Source: Lactiplantibacillus pingfangensis
GTDB taxonomy: Bacteria > Bacillota > Bacilli > Lactobacillales > Lactobacillaceae
Assembly (NCBI RefSeq): GCF_005404945.1
Contig: NZ_BJDG01000020.1
Location: 1-61,346 of the forward strand
Direction of reading: 5' to 3'
Length of the DNA stretch: 61,346 nucleotides
Part shown: positions 51,942 through 60,216 of the stretch, piece by piece
Layout of the letters: the number at the start of each line of letters is the position of its first letter
How positions within the stretch are numbered: the first letter of the stretch is position 1
Made by a program: the position numbers and the translations under genes
Notes under the pieces: model-generated
What the model was told of the DNA's origin: nothing
Database searches by the model: none
Seen by the model: only the letters and a program-made list of their open reading frames with translations

Positions 51942-52976
51942 ATGAAAATTAAACCTATCATTTGGGGCTTACTAAGTCTTAGCTTACTCGCCACCGGATT
52001 ATTCGGCAGGCCATCACCCGCTCAGGCGGCAACCCAACCGGATGAAAATTTCGTGGTAACTCCGTTATTGCCTAATAATCAACTAAACAGCAAAGATGGC
52101 TATTTCAATCTCAAAGTTACTCCCGGCAGCACCCAAGTTTTGAAACTGTCAGTCACCAATCCTGGATCAAGCAGCCGTAAAATTGACGTGAGTCCAGTCA
52201 AGGCCACTACCGCTGACACCGGCACCATCGTCTATATTCCTTCTAATCGCACTGATCCTTCGGCACAAACAACTTTTACTAAGATGACCTCTAAGGCGAT
52301 TTCACTCACCTTAGCGCCTCATCAAGGCAAAACCGTCACCTTCGAGACCAAAATTCCGAAAAATGGGTTTAGCGGTGAAGTTTTAGGTGGGCTGTTCGTC
52401 ACAAACCCACAGACCAGTGAAGCCAGTACTAAGCGGAATGCTCAAAACTTTCAACTTGCTAATCGTTACGCAGTGACAACGGCGGTCGCGCTCTGGTGTC
52501 AGCCCAATCAGACCATTCCCGCAAAAGTGGCCTTAGCCAATACCAAAGTCGTCTATTCCAAAACTGATACCGCGCCGATGGTCGTCGCCAAGTTACGCAA
52601 TTTAGCGCCGATTGCATTTGGTGACTTACAAGTTCATGCGCAACTCTTTGAACAAGCTAACGGCCGTGAAGTGGCGGCTCAAACGCAAAAAAATCGTTCG
52701 ATGGCGCCCAACAGTTGGTTTGACTTAGAAATGGGACTCGGCGATAAGCCCTTACCGGCCGGCCGCTACACGCTCAAATTAAAGCTAGCCAGTGGCGACC
52801 GTCATTGGAACTTCACTCAGCCGGTCAGTTTATCAAAGGCTCACGCTCAGGAACATAACAACAGTACGAAACCAGCGACCGGCAAACAACAACCATGGCT
52901 TTGGTTTGCCGGCGGTGGCCTACTCATCTTGCTCATTATCGTTGGTGCTTATGTGCTCGGAAGAAAACACCACTAA
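51942..52976 (+). CDS. WxL-interacting protein (DUF916-DUF3324)
   Basis: A 344-residue surface protein: signal peptide (1-31, ending AQA), DUF916 peptidoglycan-binding domain (about 40-155, with YFNLKVTPGSTQ and VTNPGSSSRKI), a DUF3324 host-binding domain (about 160-300) and a C-terminal membrane helix (316-336, followed by GRKHH). It is the usual partner of WxL proteins in the Csc surface complexes. GGAGG precedes the ATG, 32 bases after the WxL gene ends, so the two form an operon. The compact pair lacks the extra WxL genes of typical csc clusters. Confidence 0.86.
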   Translation: MKIKPIIWGLLSLSLLATGLFGRPSPAQAATQPDENFVVTPLLPNNQLNSKDGYFNLKVTPGSTQVLKLSVTNPGSSSRKIDVSPVKATTADTGTIVYIPSNRTDPSAQTTFTKMTSKAISLTLAPHQGKTVTFETKIPKNGFSGEVLGGLFVTNPQTSEASTKRNAQNFQLANRYAVTTAVALWCQPNQTIPAKVALANTKVVYSKTDTAPMVVAKLRNLAPIAFGDLQVHAQLFEQANGREVAAQTQKNRSMAPNSWFDLEMGLGDKPLPAGRYTLKLKLASGDRHWNFTQPVSLSKAHAQEHNNSTKPATGKQQPWLWFAGGGLLILLIIVGAYVLGRKHH

Positions 52977-52996
52977 CGATTAAAACTAGTCATGAT

Positions 52997-53043
52997 AGCG
53001 ATCTATATTTTGCAGCCAACTGCAAGATACGGATCGCTTTTTT
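52997..53043 (+). terminator. Terminator of the WxL operon
   Basis: AGCGATC / GATCGCT outer arms, ATTTTGCAG / CTGCAAGAT inner arms, then six T. Confidence 0.8.
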
Positions 53044-53082
53044 GTACAACTCAACCTAACTCGTCCGAGACGTAAAATGCCG

Positions 53083-53165
53083 CTGTAAAATTGAGCCTAC
53101 CAAAAAAGCGCCAGTACAAGTGTATTGGCGTTATTTTGAGTGGCTCACTATTGAACTTCAATCTC
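53083..53165. repeat. Dispersed repeat with terminator hairpin, copy 1
   Basis: Contains GTAAAATTGAGCC and a hairpin CGCCAGTACA / TGTATTGGCG followed by TTATTTTGAGT. Nearly the same arrangement recurs at 60125-60195; the first motif also occurs at 46565-46574. The hairpin at 53105-53136 probably terminates the tag-like/folate operon on the minus strand. Confidence 0.55.
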
Positions 53166-53167
53166 AC

Positions 53168-53695
53168 TCAATTCAGTTTAATTATCCCAGCCGCCAACAA
53201 AAACATGTGTGTGACAACCGGACCAACAAAGGTAAACCCATGGCGATGTAAATCCTTCGCCACGCGCGTCCCTAACGGTGATTGCGTTGGCAATTCATCA
53301 TCTGGTGCTGGCATCATCAAAGGTGTCGCATCGACAAACTGCCAGAGATAGGCACTAAAACTGCCGTATTCAGCCTGGAGATGGACAATCGCCTGAGCAT
53401 CTTGAATGATCGCATGAAGTTTACGGCCATTATGCATGACGCCGGGCGTTTGCATCAGCCGTTCCCAGTCCGGTTCGTCCAAGCCGGCCACCTGTTCAAT
53501 GCGCAAACCAGCCATTTCGCGACGTAAAACTGGTAGCTCGCTCGCCGCCACCCGCCAGCCTAAACCAGTTTGTAAAATACCGACAATTAAAAGCTCAAAC
53601 AAGATGTGATCATCATGAGTCGGCGTGCCAAAATACGCATCGTAATCCTTAACACCATCGGCCGTAAAGTCATTAAAATCATCCGCGGCAATCAT
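53168..53695 (-). CDS. DNA-3-methyladenine glycosylase I-like protein without zinc ligands
   Basis: A 175-residue protein with the TAG fold signatures: LQTGLGWRVA (aligned to the QQAGLSW block) and RVAKDLHRHGFTFVGPVV (aligned to SKDLKKRGFKFVG). Typical TAG proteins begin with a Cys-Gly-Trp motif and close a zinc site with HxxxC; here the N-terminal Cys and the C-terminal HxxxC are missing, so the zinc snap is lost. It could still excise alkylated bases, or have a new role. It overlaps the end of folP by four bases (ATGA-type), so it is coupled to the folate operon. Confidence 0.75.
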   Translation of the reverse strand: MIAADDFNDFTADGVKDYDAYFGTPTHDDHILFELLIVGILQTGLGWRVAASELPVLRREMAGLRIEQVAGLDEPDWERLMQTPGVMHNGRKLHAIIQDAQAIVHLQAEYGSFSAYLWQFVDATPLMMPAPDDELPTQSPLGTRVAKDLHRHGFTFVGPVVTHMFLLAAGIIKLN

Positions 53696-54840
53696 TGTGG
53701 GGCCGCCAACCAGTAACCTGTTTCAATCCGATCCAGTAATGTCACTAACTGCTGCGTTTCAGCCACATCGTGCACCCGCAAAATCCGGCCGCCTTTAAGC
53801 ATCATGGCTGTTTCAGTCACCAACGTCATTGCGAGTCGGTCTTCCTTTTTCAAGCCCAGTAGCAAGCCTAGATAACCCTTGCGTGAGATTGCAACCATCA
53901 TTGGCCGTTGTAAGTAATTGAATTCATCAATATTGCGCATCATGACATAATCCTGTTCACCATGTGCGACCTTTGAATAGCCAATCCCTTGATCCAAGGC
54001 GATCCGTTCCAAATCAATACCCGCACTCGTTAATTCTGCGAGATTATGTTCAAAGAAATGGCGCATGCTTCCAGTTAAATCAGCATATTCTTGCTCACGA
54101 CTGCTGTGCATCGTCAATAACCCAACGCGACTGTCAGCCATTAGTGCTAGCTTACGTGGGTCATCAGTGAAAGCATTAACATCATTAATAATGCTGACAC
54201 CTTCCGTCACGACTGCTTTCATCACGGGATATTTGTAAGTGTCAATCGCCAAAACCGCTTCTGGAAAACGTTTCTTGATGGCCCGAATATAAGGAAGTGT
54301 CCGGTCTAATTCAACTTCTGGGGTGACTTCTTTAAAACCCGGCCGCGTCGTTTGACCATTGACTTCAATCACATCCGCCCCAGCTTGCAACATTTCAGCC
54401 ACGTGAGTCAAAACGTCGTCCATCGTTTCATAGCGACCACCATCATAAAATGAATCCGGCGTGATATTCATAATGCCATAAATCATTGGCCGCTTCGTTA
54501 AATTAAACCGATGTGTCCCAGCCTGCCAATAAATTTCATATTGCTTCATAATTTGGGTTAATTGTAGCTGTACCGTGGCATGATTATGAAAGACTTGTGA
54601 CCATTGTTTCGTCAATAACCGACCAGCAGCTTGACTCAATAACACAGTCAATTGGTCGGGTGTCGCTTGCACAACCCCATCCAATTGATGACAAAGTTGT
54701 GTCAATTTAAGCTGCTGTTCGCGATTATAATCGCTAAATTGTAAAATGACTTGTTGCTGCCGCGCCGCTTGTGCCCGCAACGCTTGGCTTGCAAAGTCGG
54801 TGGCACGCGCAAAAGAACCTGTGATGTCTTGAACTAACAT
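53692..54840 (-). CDS. folP: Dihydropteroate synthase
   Basis: A 382-residue enzyme joining DHPP and p-aminobenzoate to give dihydropteroate. The catalytic core starts near residue 117 with IMNITPDSFYDGG; the pABA loop is EVNGQTTRPG and AIDTYK is the third block. About 110 N-terminal residues without a clear family precede the core, as is common in lactobacillar FolP. Last biosynthetic gene of the cluster. Confidence 0.93.
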   Translation of the reverse strand: MLVQDITGSFARATDFASQALRAQAARQQQVILQFSDYNREQQLKLTQLCHQLDGVVQATPDQLTVLLSQAAGRLLTKQWSQVFHNHATVQLQLTQIMKQYEIYWQAGTHRFNLTKRPMIYGIMNITPDSFYDGGRYETMDDVLTHVAEMLQAGADVIEVNGQTTRPGFKEVTPEVELDRTLPYIRAIKKRFPEAVLAIDTYKYPVMKAVVTEGVSIINDVNAFTDDPRKLALMADSRVGLLTMHSSREQEYADLTGSMRHFFEHNLAELTSAGIDLERIALDQGIGYSKVAHGEQDYVMMRNIDEFNYLQRPMMVAISRKGYLGLLLGLKKEDRLAMTLVTETAMMLKGGRILRVHDVAETQQLVTLLDRIETGYWLAAPQ

Positions 54841-54849
54841 TTGTGATCC

Positions 54850-55452
54850 CTACCCTTTCATCTGCTTCAGTTGTTGACCTAATTTTCGCGCTGCCTGACC
54901 ACGATGGGTTAGCGGCAGTCGCCATGGCGCTGGTATCTCGGCTAAAGTGCGGCCATACTGTGGTAGCCAAAACAAGCGATCAAAGCCACCCGAATAGTCC
55001 CCCATTTGATGCTCAGCAATATAGCCAACCACCGTCGCTTGGGCTGTCAGGCTGCGACCATCTGGCCAAGCGACCGCTAACGTTGATCGCATAACTGCTT
55101 GCCGTTTTGTGGCCGGCACATTTTTCATTGCCGCCAAAATCTCAGCATTCCGATCACCGCCACTAGTTTGCACCCCTAAATCACGCGCGGTCGTGACACC
55201 AAGGACGTCTGGTAGCGCCGGAACCTCAATGCCACTATCATCCGCAATCACGGGACGTTGTAATCTTTTGGCCGCAAATTTAGCCTTCGTCAGCGCATTT
55301 TCGAGGTAACTCGTCGTCGTTTCAGCTGGAAAATCTAACCGCTCTGCCTGGACCAAATAGTTTTCAGCAGTTAGCCCGTAATACGCTAAACACAACGCTA
55401 AGTCACGACTTTTGCCACGATTGTTAGAAGCTATTAACCACTCAACGGTCAT
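54850..55452 (-). CDS. HAM1/RdgB-family nucleoside triphosphate pyrophosphatase in the folate operon
   Basis: A 200-residue protein with the HAM1 motif IASNNRGKSRDL, DDSGIEVPAL and YSGGFDRLFW. The family hydrolyses XTP or ITP to monophosphates. Its place inside the folate operon, with 11-base overlap to folC, suggests it may remove pyrophosphate from dihydroneopterin triphosphate, the step for which no Nudix FolQ is visible here. The C-terminus LTHRGQAARKL retains the HRxxA motif. Either role fits the sequence. Confidence 0.83.
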   Translation of the reverse strand: MTVEWLIASNNRGKSRDLALCLAYYGLTAENYLVQAERLDFPAETTTSYLENALTKAKFAAKRLQRPVIADDSGIEVPALPDVLGVTTARDLGVQTSGGDRNAEILAAMKNVPATKRQAVMRSTLAVAWPDGRSLTAQATVVGYIAEHQMGDYSGGFDRLFWLPQYGRTLAEIPAPWRLPLTHRGQAARKLGQQLKQMKG

Positions 55453-56785
55453 CTGGTAACACCTGCCAACCTTGTTGTTGCAACTCCCGCATCACATAAA
55501 ATGACCCGGTGACAATGATGGCGCTATTCTCAGTGGCCTCTTGTTGGGCTAAGTTTAACGCGGCTTGAATATCCGCCGCCACTAAAACCACTGGTTTGTT
55601 CGGCGAGTCTAACGCGGTTGCCGTCTGTGCCAGTTGGGCTGCCGGTAACGCCCGTTCAGGGTTTGCTGGCGTATTCGTAATCAAGACGGTCGCTGCGGGC
55701 AATAAGGTTGTTAACATTGTTTGATAATCCTTATCGCGTAAAACACCCACGACCCAGATCAACTGTCGCTGTGGCAGCAAGGCCTGGACGCTTTTGACCA
55801 GCGCCTGCATGCCATCTGGGTTATGCGCCCCATCAGCCAAGATTAACGGTTGTCGCTGTAATACCGTTAACCGCCCTGGCAAGGTCACTTGCCGCAACCC
55901 AGCTCGAATCGCTTCGTCACTAAGCTTCACCCGCTGTTGTTGCAAAACAGCCACGGCCGTCAAAACCAAGCCTAAATTCTGAACTTGATAGCCACCAACT
56001 AAGCCTAACTGTAATTTAGACCAAGTAAACAAGTCACTCGTCGCATCGACGATTGACCCATCAATGGTTGATTGCACAACCGTCAGTTGTAGCTGCTTCG
56101 CTTGGGTCAGCGGCACCCCTTGACGGTCAGCTTCAGCTTTTAACACGGTTAGTGCAGCCGGATTTTGATCGGCTAACGTCACCACTTGGGTTTTCGGTTT
56201 GATAATCTTGGATTTGTTATGGGCAATCGCCGTAATCGACTTCCCGAGAATTTTTTGATGGTCCAAGGCAATTTTGGTAACAATTGTAAGTTGCGGCCCA
56301 GCGAGTGCATTAGTTGCATCGTATTGACCACCAAGGCCGGCCTCAACAATGGCCCAGTCGATAGCCTGATTTCGAAACCAGACCATGCCAATCAAAAAAT
56401 ACCACTCAAAAATAGAAATCGCTGCGGGGGTCAAGCCCATATTAGTCAAAACTGGCACAATTTCGTGATAAGTATCAATAAAATCGGCCGGACTGATCCA
56501 TTGGCCATCAACTTGTAGCTGTTCGCGGTCATCGTTAATTGCCGGACTACTGAAACGCCCGACCCGGTAACCTTGGGCCTGCAAAATACTGGCAAGCATT
56601 GCCCCAGTTGACCCTTTGCCGTTAGTCCCGGCTAAATGGCTCACATGAAAATAGCGATCCGGTTGCCCAAGATGCGCCATAATACGCCGTAACAGCGGCA
56701 CCCGATCGTGTTTAGTCACGAGCATCGCTTGATTGAGCTGACCCACTAACGTTTCATATTGTTGCTGTATCGTTGCTGAATCCAC
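55442..56785 (-). CDS. folC: Dihydrofolate/folylpolyglutamate synthase
   Basis: A 447-residue Mur-ligase-superfamily enzyme adding glutamate to dihydropteroate and folates. The P-loop is GTNGKGSTGAM (near residue 49), the Mg/ATP block is GGQYDATNA, KIALDHQKILG follows, and ADGAHNPDGM is the C-terminal domain motif. Start is a GTG after AGGTG. Overlaps the HAM1 gene by 11 bases. Confidence 0.94.
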   Translation of the reverse strand: MDSATIQQQYETLVGQLNQAMLVTKHDRVPLLRRIMAHLGQPDRYFHVSHLAGTNGKGSTGAMLASILQAQGYRVGRFSSPAINDDREQLQVDGQWISPADFIDTYHEIVPVLTNMGLTPAAISIFEWYFLIGMVWFRNQAIDWAIVEAGLGGQYDATNALAGPQLTIVTKIALDHQKILGKSITAIAHNKSKIIKPKTQVVTLADQNPAALTVLKAEADRQGVPLTQAKQLQLTVVQSTIDGSIVDATSDLFTWSKLQLGLVGGYQVQNLGLVLTAVAVLQQQRVKLSDEAIRAGLRQVTLPGRLTVLQRQPLILADGAHNPDGMQALVKSVQALLPQRQLIWVVGVLRDKDYQTMLTTLLPAATVLITNTPANPERALPAAQLAQTATALDSPNKPVVLVAADIQAALNLAQQEATENSAIIVTGSFYVMRELQQQGWQVLPDDR

Positions 56786-56797
56786 GCCGTCACCTGC

Positions 56798-57376
56798 TTA
56801 ATTTGCAATTCGTTGTAAAAATTCACGTTTTAGCTCTAAGTCCGTTTTGAACTGACCACTGTAATAACTACTTTCGGTTTGGACGCCAGGTTTGCTGACA
56901 CCACGCATTTCCATACACATGTGCCGCGCTGAAATCGAGACGGCGATGCCCGCTGGGTCTAAAATCCGCTGAAGTTCTTTAGCAATTGACACCGTTAGCC
57001 GTTCCTGAACATTAGGTTGTTGACTACAATAATCAATCAATCTTGGAATCTTGCTCAGGCCAATGACTTGCTGATTTTGTGGGACATAGGCGACTTGCAC
57101 CGTCCCAAAAAATGGCAATAAATGGTGTTCACACATTGAATAGAAAGGAATATCTTTTAATAGCACCATTTCAGTTGGCTCAGTCACCTTAAATAACTTA
57201 TAGTTGTCAAAAGGTGCCGCCGTCTTGGTGGCAAAGACTTCCGCGTACATCCGGGCGACGCGATCTGGGGTTTCAACCAAACCAGGACGATCAGGGTCTT
57301 CCCCAACCGCAGTCAAAATCTCACGAACGGCGTGCCGAATCGTTGCTTGTTTACTTTCATCAATCATCTTACTCAC
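56798..57376 (-). CDS. folE: GTP cyclohydrolase I
   Basis: A 192-residue enzyme making dihydroneopterin triphosphate from GTP. Zinc ligands: Cys82 and His85 in SMCEHHLLPF, and a Cys in ARHMCMEMRGV. The GTG at 57376 has AGGA at 7 bases; this start overlaps the end of folK by eight bases. Confidence 0.95.
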   Translation of the reverse strand: MSKMIDESKQATIRHAVREILTAVGEDPDRPGLVETPDRVARMYAEVFATKTAAPFDNYKLFKVTEPTEMVLLKDIPFYSMCEHHLLPFFGTVQVAYVPQNQQVIGLSKIPRLIDYCSQQPNVQERLTVSIAKELQRILDPAGIAVSISARHMCMEMRGVSKPGVQTESSYYSGQFKTDLELKREFLQRIAN

Positions 57377-57869
57377 TCACATTTCCTACTTTTTTAATCC
57401 AACTTTGATCCGTATTGGCGGCAGTCATTGCCTGTACTTGAGGGCCAACTTGGGGATCATTTTTGGCAATTTCTGCGGTTGGTCGTAACACAAAGTTACG
57501 TTCCGCTGCATGTAAATGGGGAACCGTCAACTCAGCCGTCTGAATTTGACGGGCACCCCAGAAAATAATGTCTAAATCAATCGTTCGTGGTCCCCAATGA
57601 ACTTTGCGCTCGCGGTGTCCGAGATGTTCAATCGCATGGAGTTCCATTAACAGCTCATGTGGTGTCAACGTGGTAGTCAAGGCGACTGACACGTTGTAAA
57701 AATTAGCCTGATCACGCTTGCCCCACGGCTCAGTCTCATACCAAGTTGACTGCGCAATTACATTGACCGCCGCTAGCTGACTTAACAGCGTAATGGCTTG
57801 TTTAATGTTCGCCACTCGTGGATGGATGTTGGACCCAATGCTTAAATAGACCCGCTCATCACTTGCCAT
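57369..57869 (-). CDS. folK: HPPK (2-amino-4-hydroxy-6-hydroxymethyldihydropteridine pyrophosphokinase)
   Basis: A 166-residue ATP-dependent pyrophosphokinase. YLSIGSN at the N-terminus, TWYETEPWG and the catalytic WGPRTIDLDIIFWG are all present. It activates hydroxymethyldihydropterin for FolP. It overlaps folB by 11 bases. Confidence 0.95.
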   Translation of the reverse strand: MASDERVYLSIGSNIHPRVANIKQAITLLSQLAAVNVIAQSTWYETEPWGKRDQANFYNVSVALTTTLTPHELLMELHAIEHLGHRERKVHWGPRTIDLDIIFWGARQIQTAELTVPHLHAAERNFVLRPTAEIAKNDPQVGPQVQAMTAANTDQSWIKKVGNVSE

Positions 57870-58227
57870 TAGGCGTTCCTTCTACCTCAATCTCAACATC
57901 ATCAAAAATACCGGGCATTGGCACACTATATTTACGAATTTTTAAATTGATGGCCTCAACGGTTGGAAATTTGGTTAGTAACACTTGCAAAAGTTGATTA
58001 GCCAAAGATTCAATCAATTTATAAGAATGGGTGTCAACGAAATCAGCCATAACTGCCCGAACTTCGGCGTAATTAATGGTCTCATGGACATCATCGTGTC
58101 GGACCTTGGTTTCGATTGGATACTTGATTGCAATATCCATCGCTAATTGTTGACCGTTGCGCCGTTCTTCCGGTAACACCCCGTTGAACGTGTGAAAGCG
58201 CAAATTATTAATGCGAATCATTCCCAT
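57859..58227 (-). CDS. folB: Dihydroneopterin aldolase
   Basis: A 122-residue aldolase splitting dihydroneopterin to hydroxymethyldihydropterin and glycolaldehyde. Signatures: FHTFNGVLPEE, NYAEV and LIESLANQL, with a Lys in INLKIRKYSVPMPG. The ATG at 58227 with AGAAGAGGGA upstream is preferred to the frame start at 58263. First gene of the folate operon. Confidence 0.93.
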   Translation of the reverse strand: MGMIRINNLRFHTFNGVLPEERRNGQQLAMDIAIKYPIETKVRHDDVHETINYAEVRAVMADFVDTHSYKLIESLANQLLQVLLTKFPTVEAINLKIRKYSVPMPGIFDDVEIEVEGTPNGK

Positions 58228-58436
58228 AAGTATCCCTCTTCTGCTTTTTTTAACTATAATCATAGCATGAAGGACCGGTTAAGTGATAGTAATCAGCCAA
58301 ATTACCCCCGGATTCGGCAAACTGAACCTAAGTGGCCTAATCTTGTCGGACCGACCAAAAAGACTCGTCAGCGATAGCTTTTTCTAAATTAATCGGACGT
58401 ACCTCGCCAAGCTAACTGTTAGTTAGCTGAGCAGAC

Positions 58437-58467
58437 AAAAAAACGACCCACGCTAATACGGGATCGC
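58437..58467 (-). terminator. Terminator of the CvpA-family gene
   Basis: On the minus strand CGATCCCG / CGTGGGTCG-type imperfect hairpin followed by TTTTTTT. Confidence 0.55.
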
Positions 58468-58476
58468 TCATGGGAC

Positions 58477-59007
58477 TTAAGAATTTTGACTAGTCGTTTC
58501 AAATTTAAATAGTTGGCTCAAAGACTGACTCGTTAATCCGGGCGTTTTTTCAACAATGAAAGACGCTACCGGTGAACTGCTCATTTGCGTTTGGATAAAG
58601 TTAGTTGGTATTAGATTGGCTAGCGAAAGCACCACAAAAATCACTAAATAGGAAATGATAAATGAAACAGCCCCACCAGCAACACTATTCACTTGCTTGA
58701 TCACTGGCAGCCAAGTGATTTTACGAGACAGCCGACCTAGTAATCTGATTACCGCCCAACCAATCGTCGTTAAGATGAAAAATGACACTAAATTAATCAC
58801 TAACGTACTGGCAGTGCTGACGTCGATCAAGTTCAGGCTACCCAAAAGATTACGTAGTGTCGTTCCCAACGATTGATAACAGACACGGGCAAAAATCAAC
58901 ACAGCCACGGTACCAACAAGATGTAACACTTCGATCACAAAACCGCGGTGAAACCCGCGCAATAATGCGGTCAACAACAGTAACAAGATGACAATGGTAA
59001 AAATCAT
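58477..59007 (-). CDS. CvpA-family membrane protein
   Basis: A 176-residue protein with four membrane helices of the CvpA (colicin V production) family: RGFHRGFVIEVL near the N-terminus, a second helix block with LINLVSFFIL, and GAVSFIISYLVIFVVLS. The role in Gram-positives is unclear. Transcribed alone, with a GGGGG site before the ATG. Confidence 0.85.
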   Translation of the reverse strand: MIFTIVILLLLLTALLRGFHRGFVIEVLHLVGTVAVLIFARVCYQSLGTTLRNLLGSLNLIDVSTASTLVINLVSFFILTTIGWAVIRLLGRLSRKITWLPVIKQVNSVAGGAVSFIISYLVIFVVLSLANLIPTNFIQTQMSSSPVASFIVEKTPGLTSQSLSQLFKFETTSQNS

Positions 59008-59129
59008 TCTGAGTTCCCCCTCAATATGTCGTATGCTTATTTTATCAGGTTAAGCGCTAAGTTGCGCCAATTTTGCCGAATATTAAACTTTCCTTAGCAC
59101 CTTGACTTAAATTCAATTATTCGTTAAAG

Positions 59130-59141
59130 TTAAACAGTAAC
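59130..59141 (+). promoter_or_regulatory. Possible zinc-repressor (AdcR/ZitR-like) box
   Basis: TTAAACAGTAAC is an imperfect match (9 of 12) to TTAACYRGTTAA, about 45 bases upstream of the zinc-binding lipoprotein start. Confidence 0.35.
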
Positions 59142-59184
59142 AATTACTATTTAAAATTTTAGAAATGGAGTGCCGTGACTGCCC

Positions 59185-60090
59185 TTGAAAAAATTCTTAC
59201 TAAGTTTAGTGCTATTATTCAGTCTTGGCGGCCTATTAGCTGGTTGTCAATCCACAACTAAAGCCACACCAACTGCAGATGGCAAAATCAGAATCATCGC
59301 CAGTTTAGACTTTTATGGCCAAGCCGCGAAAAAAGTCGCCGGTCAGTACGGCCAGGTAACGTCCGTCATTAATCGGCCCGGAATTGATCCTCATGATTTT
59401 GAGGCAACCGTTAAAACCGCTAAGGTAGCTAGCAAGGCCAGCCTGATCATTTATAATGGGATTGGTTATGATGACTGGATGAGTAAGCTAATCGTTAACA
59501 AGGCCGCCAATGCTAAAGTTATCCAAGTTGGCACGACCATCGCAGGCAAAAAAGATGGCGATAACGAGCACGTTTGGTATGACCCAACTACCATGCCGAA
59601 GTTAGCCCACCAAATCGCCTTGGAACTCGCTAAAATCCAACCAGAACACAAGCAATACTTTCTCAAACGCGCACAAGCATATCAAACTAGTCTGACCCCT
59701 TTGACCCGTGAAGTTGCTAAGTTAAAACAACGGTCAGATAGTCAAAAAGTCGCCGTTAGTGAACCGGTTTTCGACTATTCACTCGCTGCGATGGGATATA
59801 AAGTCAGCAATACGCACTTTGCCAAGTCCATTGAGGAAGGTTCAGATCCTTCCCCGAAAGATATTAAACAAATGCAAACTGCCATTAAAAAGCATCAAAT
59901 TGCGTTCTTTGTGGAAAACACACAATCCGATAGTAATATTGTCGATAATATGGTGAAACTTGCCCATCAAAACAACGTTCCGGTACTTAAAGTAACTGAA
60001 ACCTTGCCAGCCGGTCAAACTTATGAAAGCTGGATGCTTGGACAATATCAACAATTGGCGAAAATCCAATCCCAGACTAAGTCACACTAA
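59185..60090 (+). CDS. Zinc/metal ABC-transporter substrate-binding lipoprotein (ZnuA/AdcA-like)
   Basis: A 301-residue lipoprotein: signal peptide with lipobox LLAGC (Cys21), then a cluster A-I metal-binding fold. Likely metal ligands lie in DPHDFE (near residue 70), in EHVWYDP (near 130) and in the SNTHFAKS stretch (near 212). There is no His-rich loop. The start is TTG; the upstream frame closes with a stop three codons before, so no other start fits. No permease or ATPase gene is adjacent, so its partner is elsewhere. Confidence 0.88.
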   Translation: MKKFLLSLVLLFSLGGLLAGCQSTTKATPTADGKIRIIASLDFYGQAAKKVAGQYGQVTSVINRPGIDPHDFEATVKTAKVASKASLIIYNGIGYDDWMSKLIVNKAANAKVIQVGTTIAGKKDGDNEHVWYDPTTMPKLAHQIALELAKIQPEHKQYFLKRAQAYQTSLTPLTREVAKLKQRSDSQKVAVSEPVFDYSLAAMGYKVSNTHFAKSIEEGSDPSPKDIKQMQTAIKKHQIAFFVENTQSDSNIVDNMVKLAHQNNVPVLKVTETLPAGQTYESWMLGQYQQLAKIQSQTKSH

Positions 60091-60124
60091 CCAACTGACT
60101 TCCGGGATGGTTGATTCGAAAAAG

Positions 60125-60195
60125 CCGATGTAAAATTGAACCACTTAAACAACGCCAGTACACTTGTATTGGCGTTGTTTTGAGTCGCTAGCTTA
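60125..60195. repeat. Dispersed repeat with terminator hairpin, copy 2
   Basis: GTAAAATTGAACCAC then the hairpin CAACGCCAGTACA / TGTATTGGCGTTG followed by TTTTGAGTCGC. Counterpart of 53083-53165. Also acts as a likely terminator between the convergent lipoprotein and membrane protein genes. Confidence 0.55.
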
Positions 60196-60216
60196 ATTTG
60201 GTGACGATGGTTCGGA

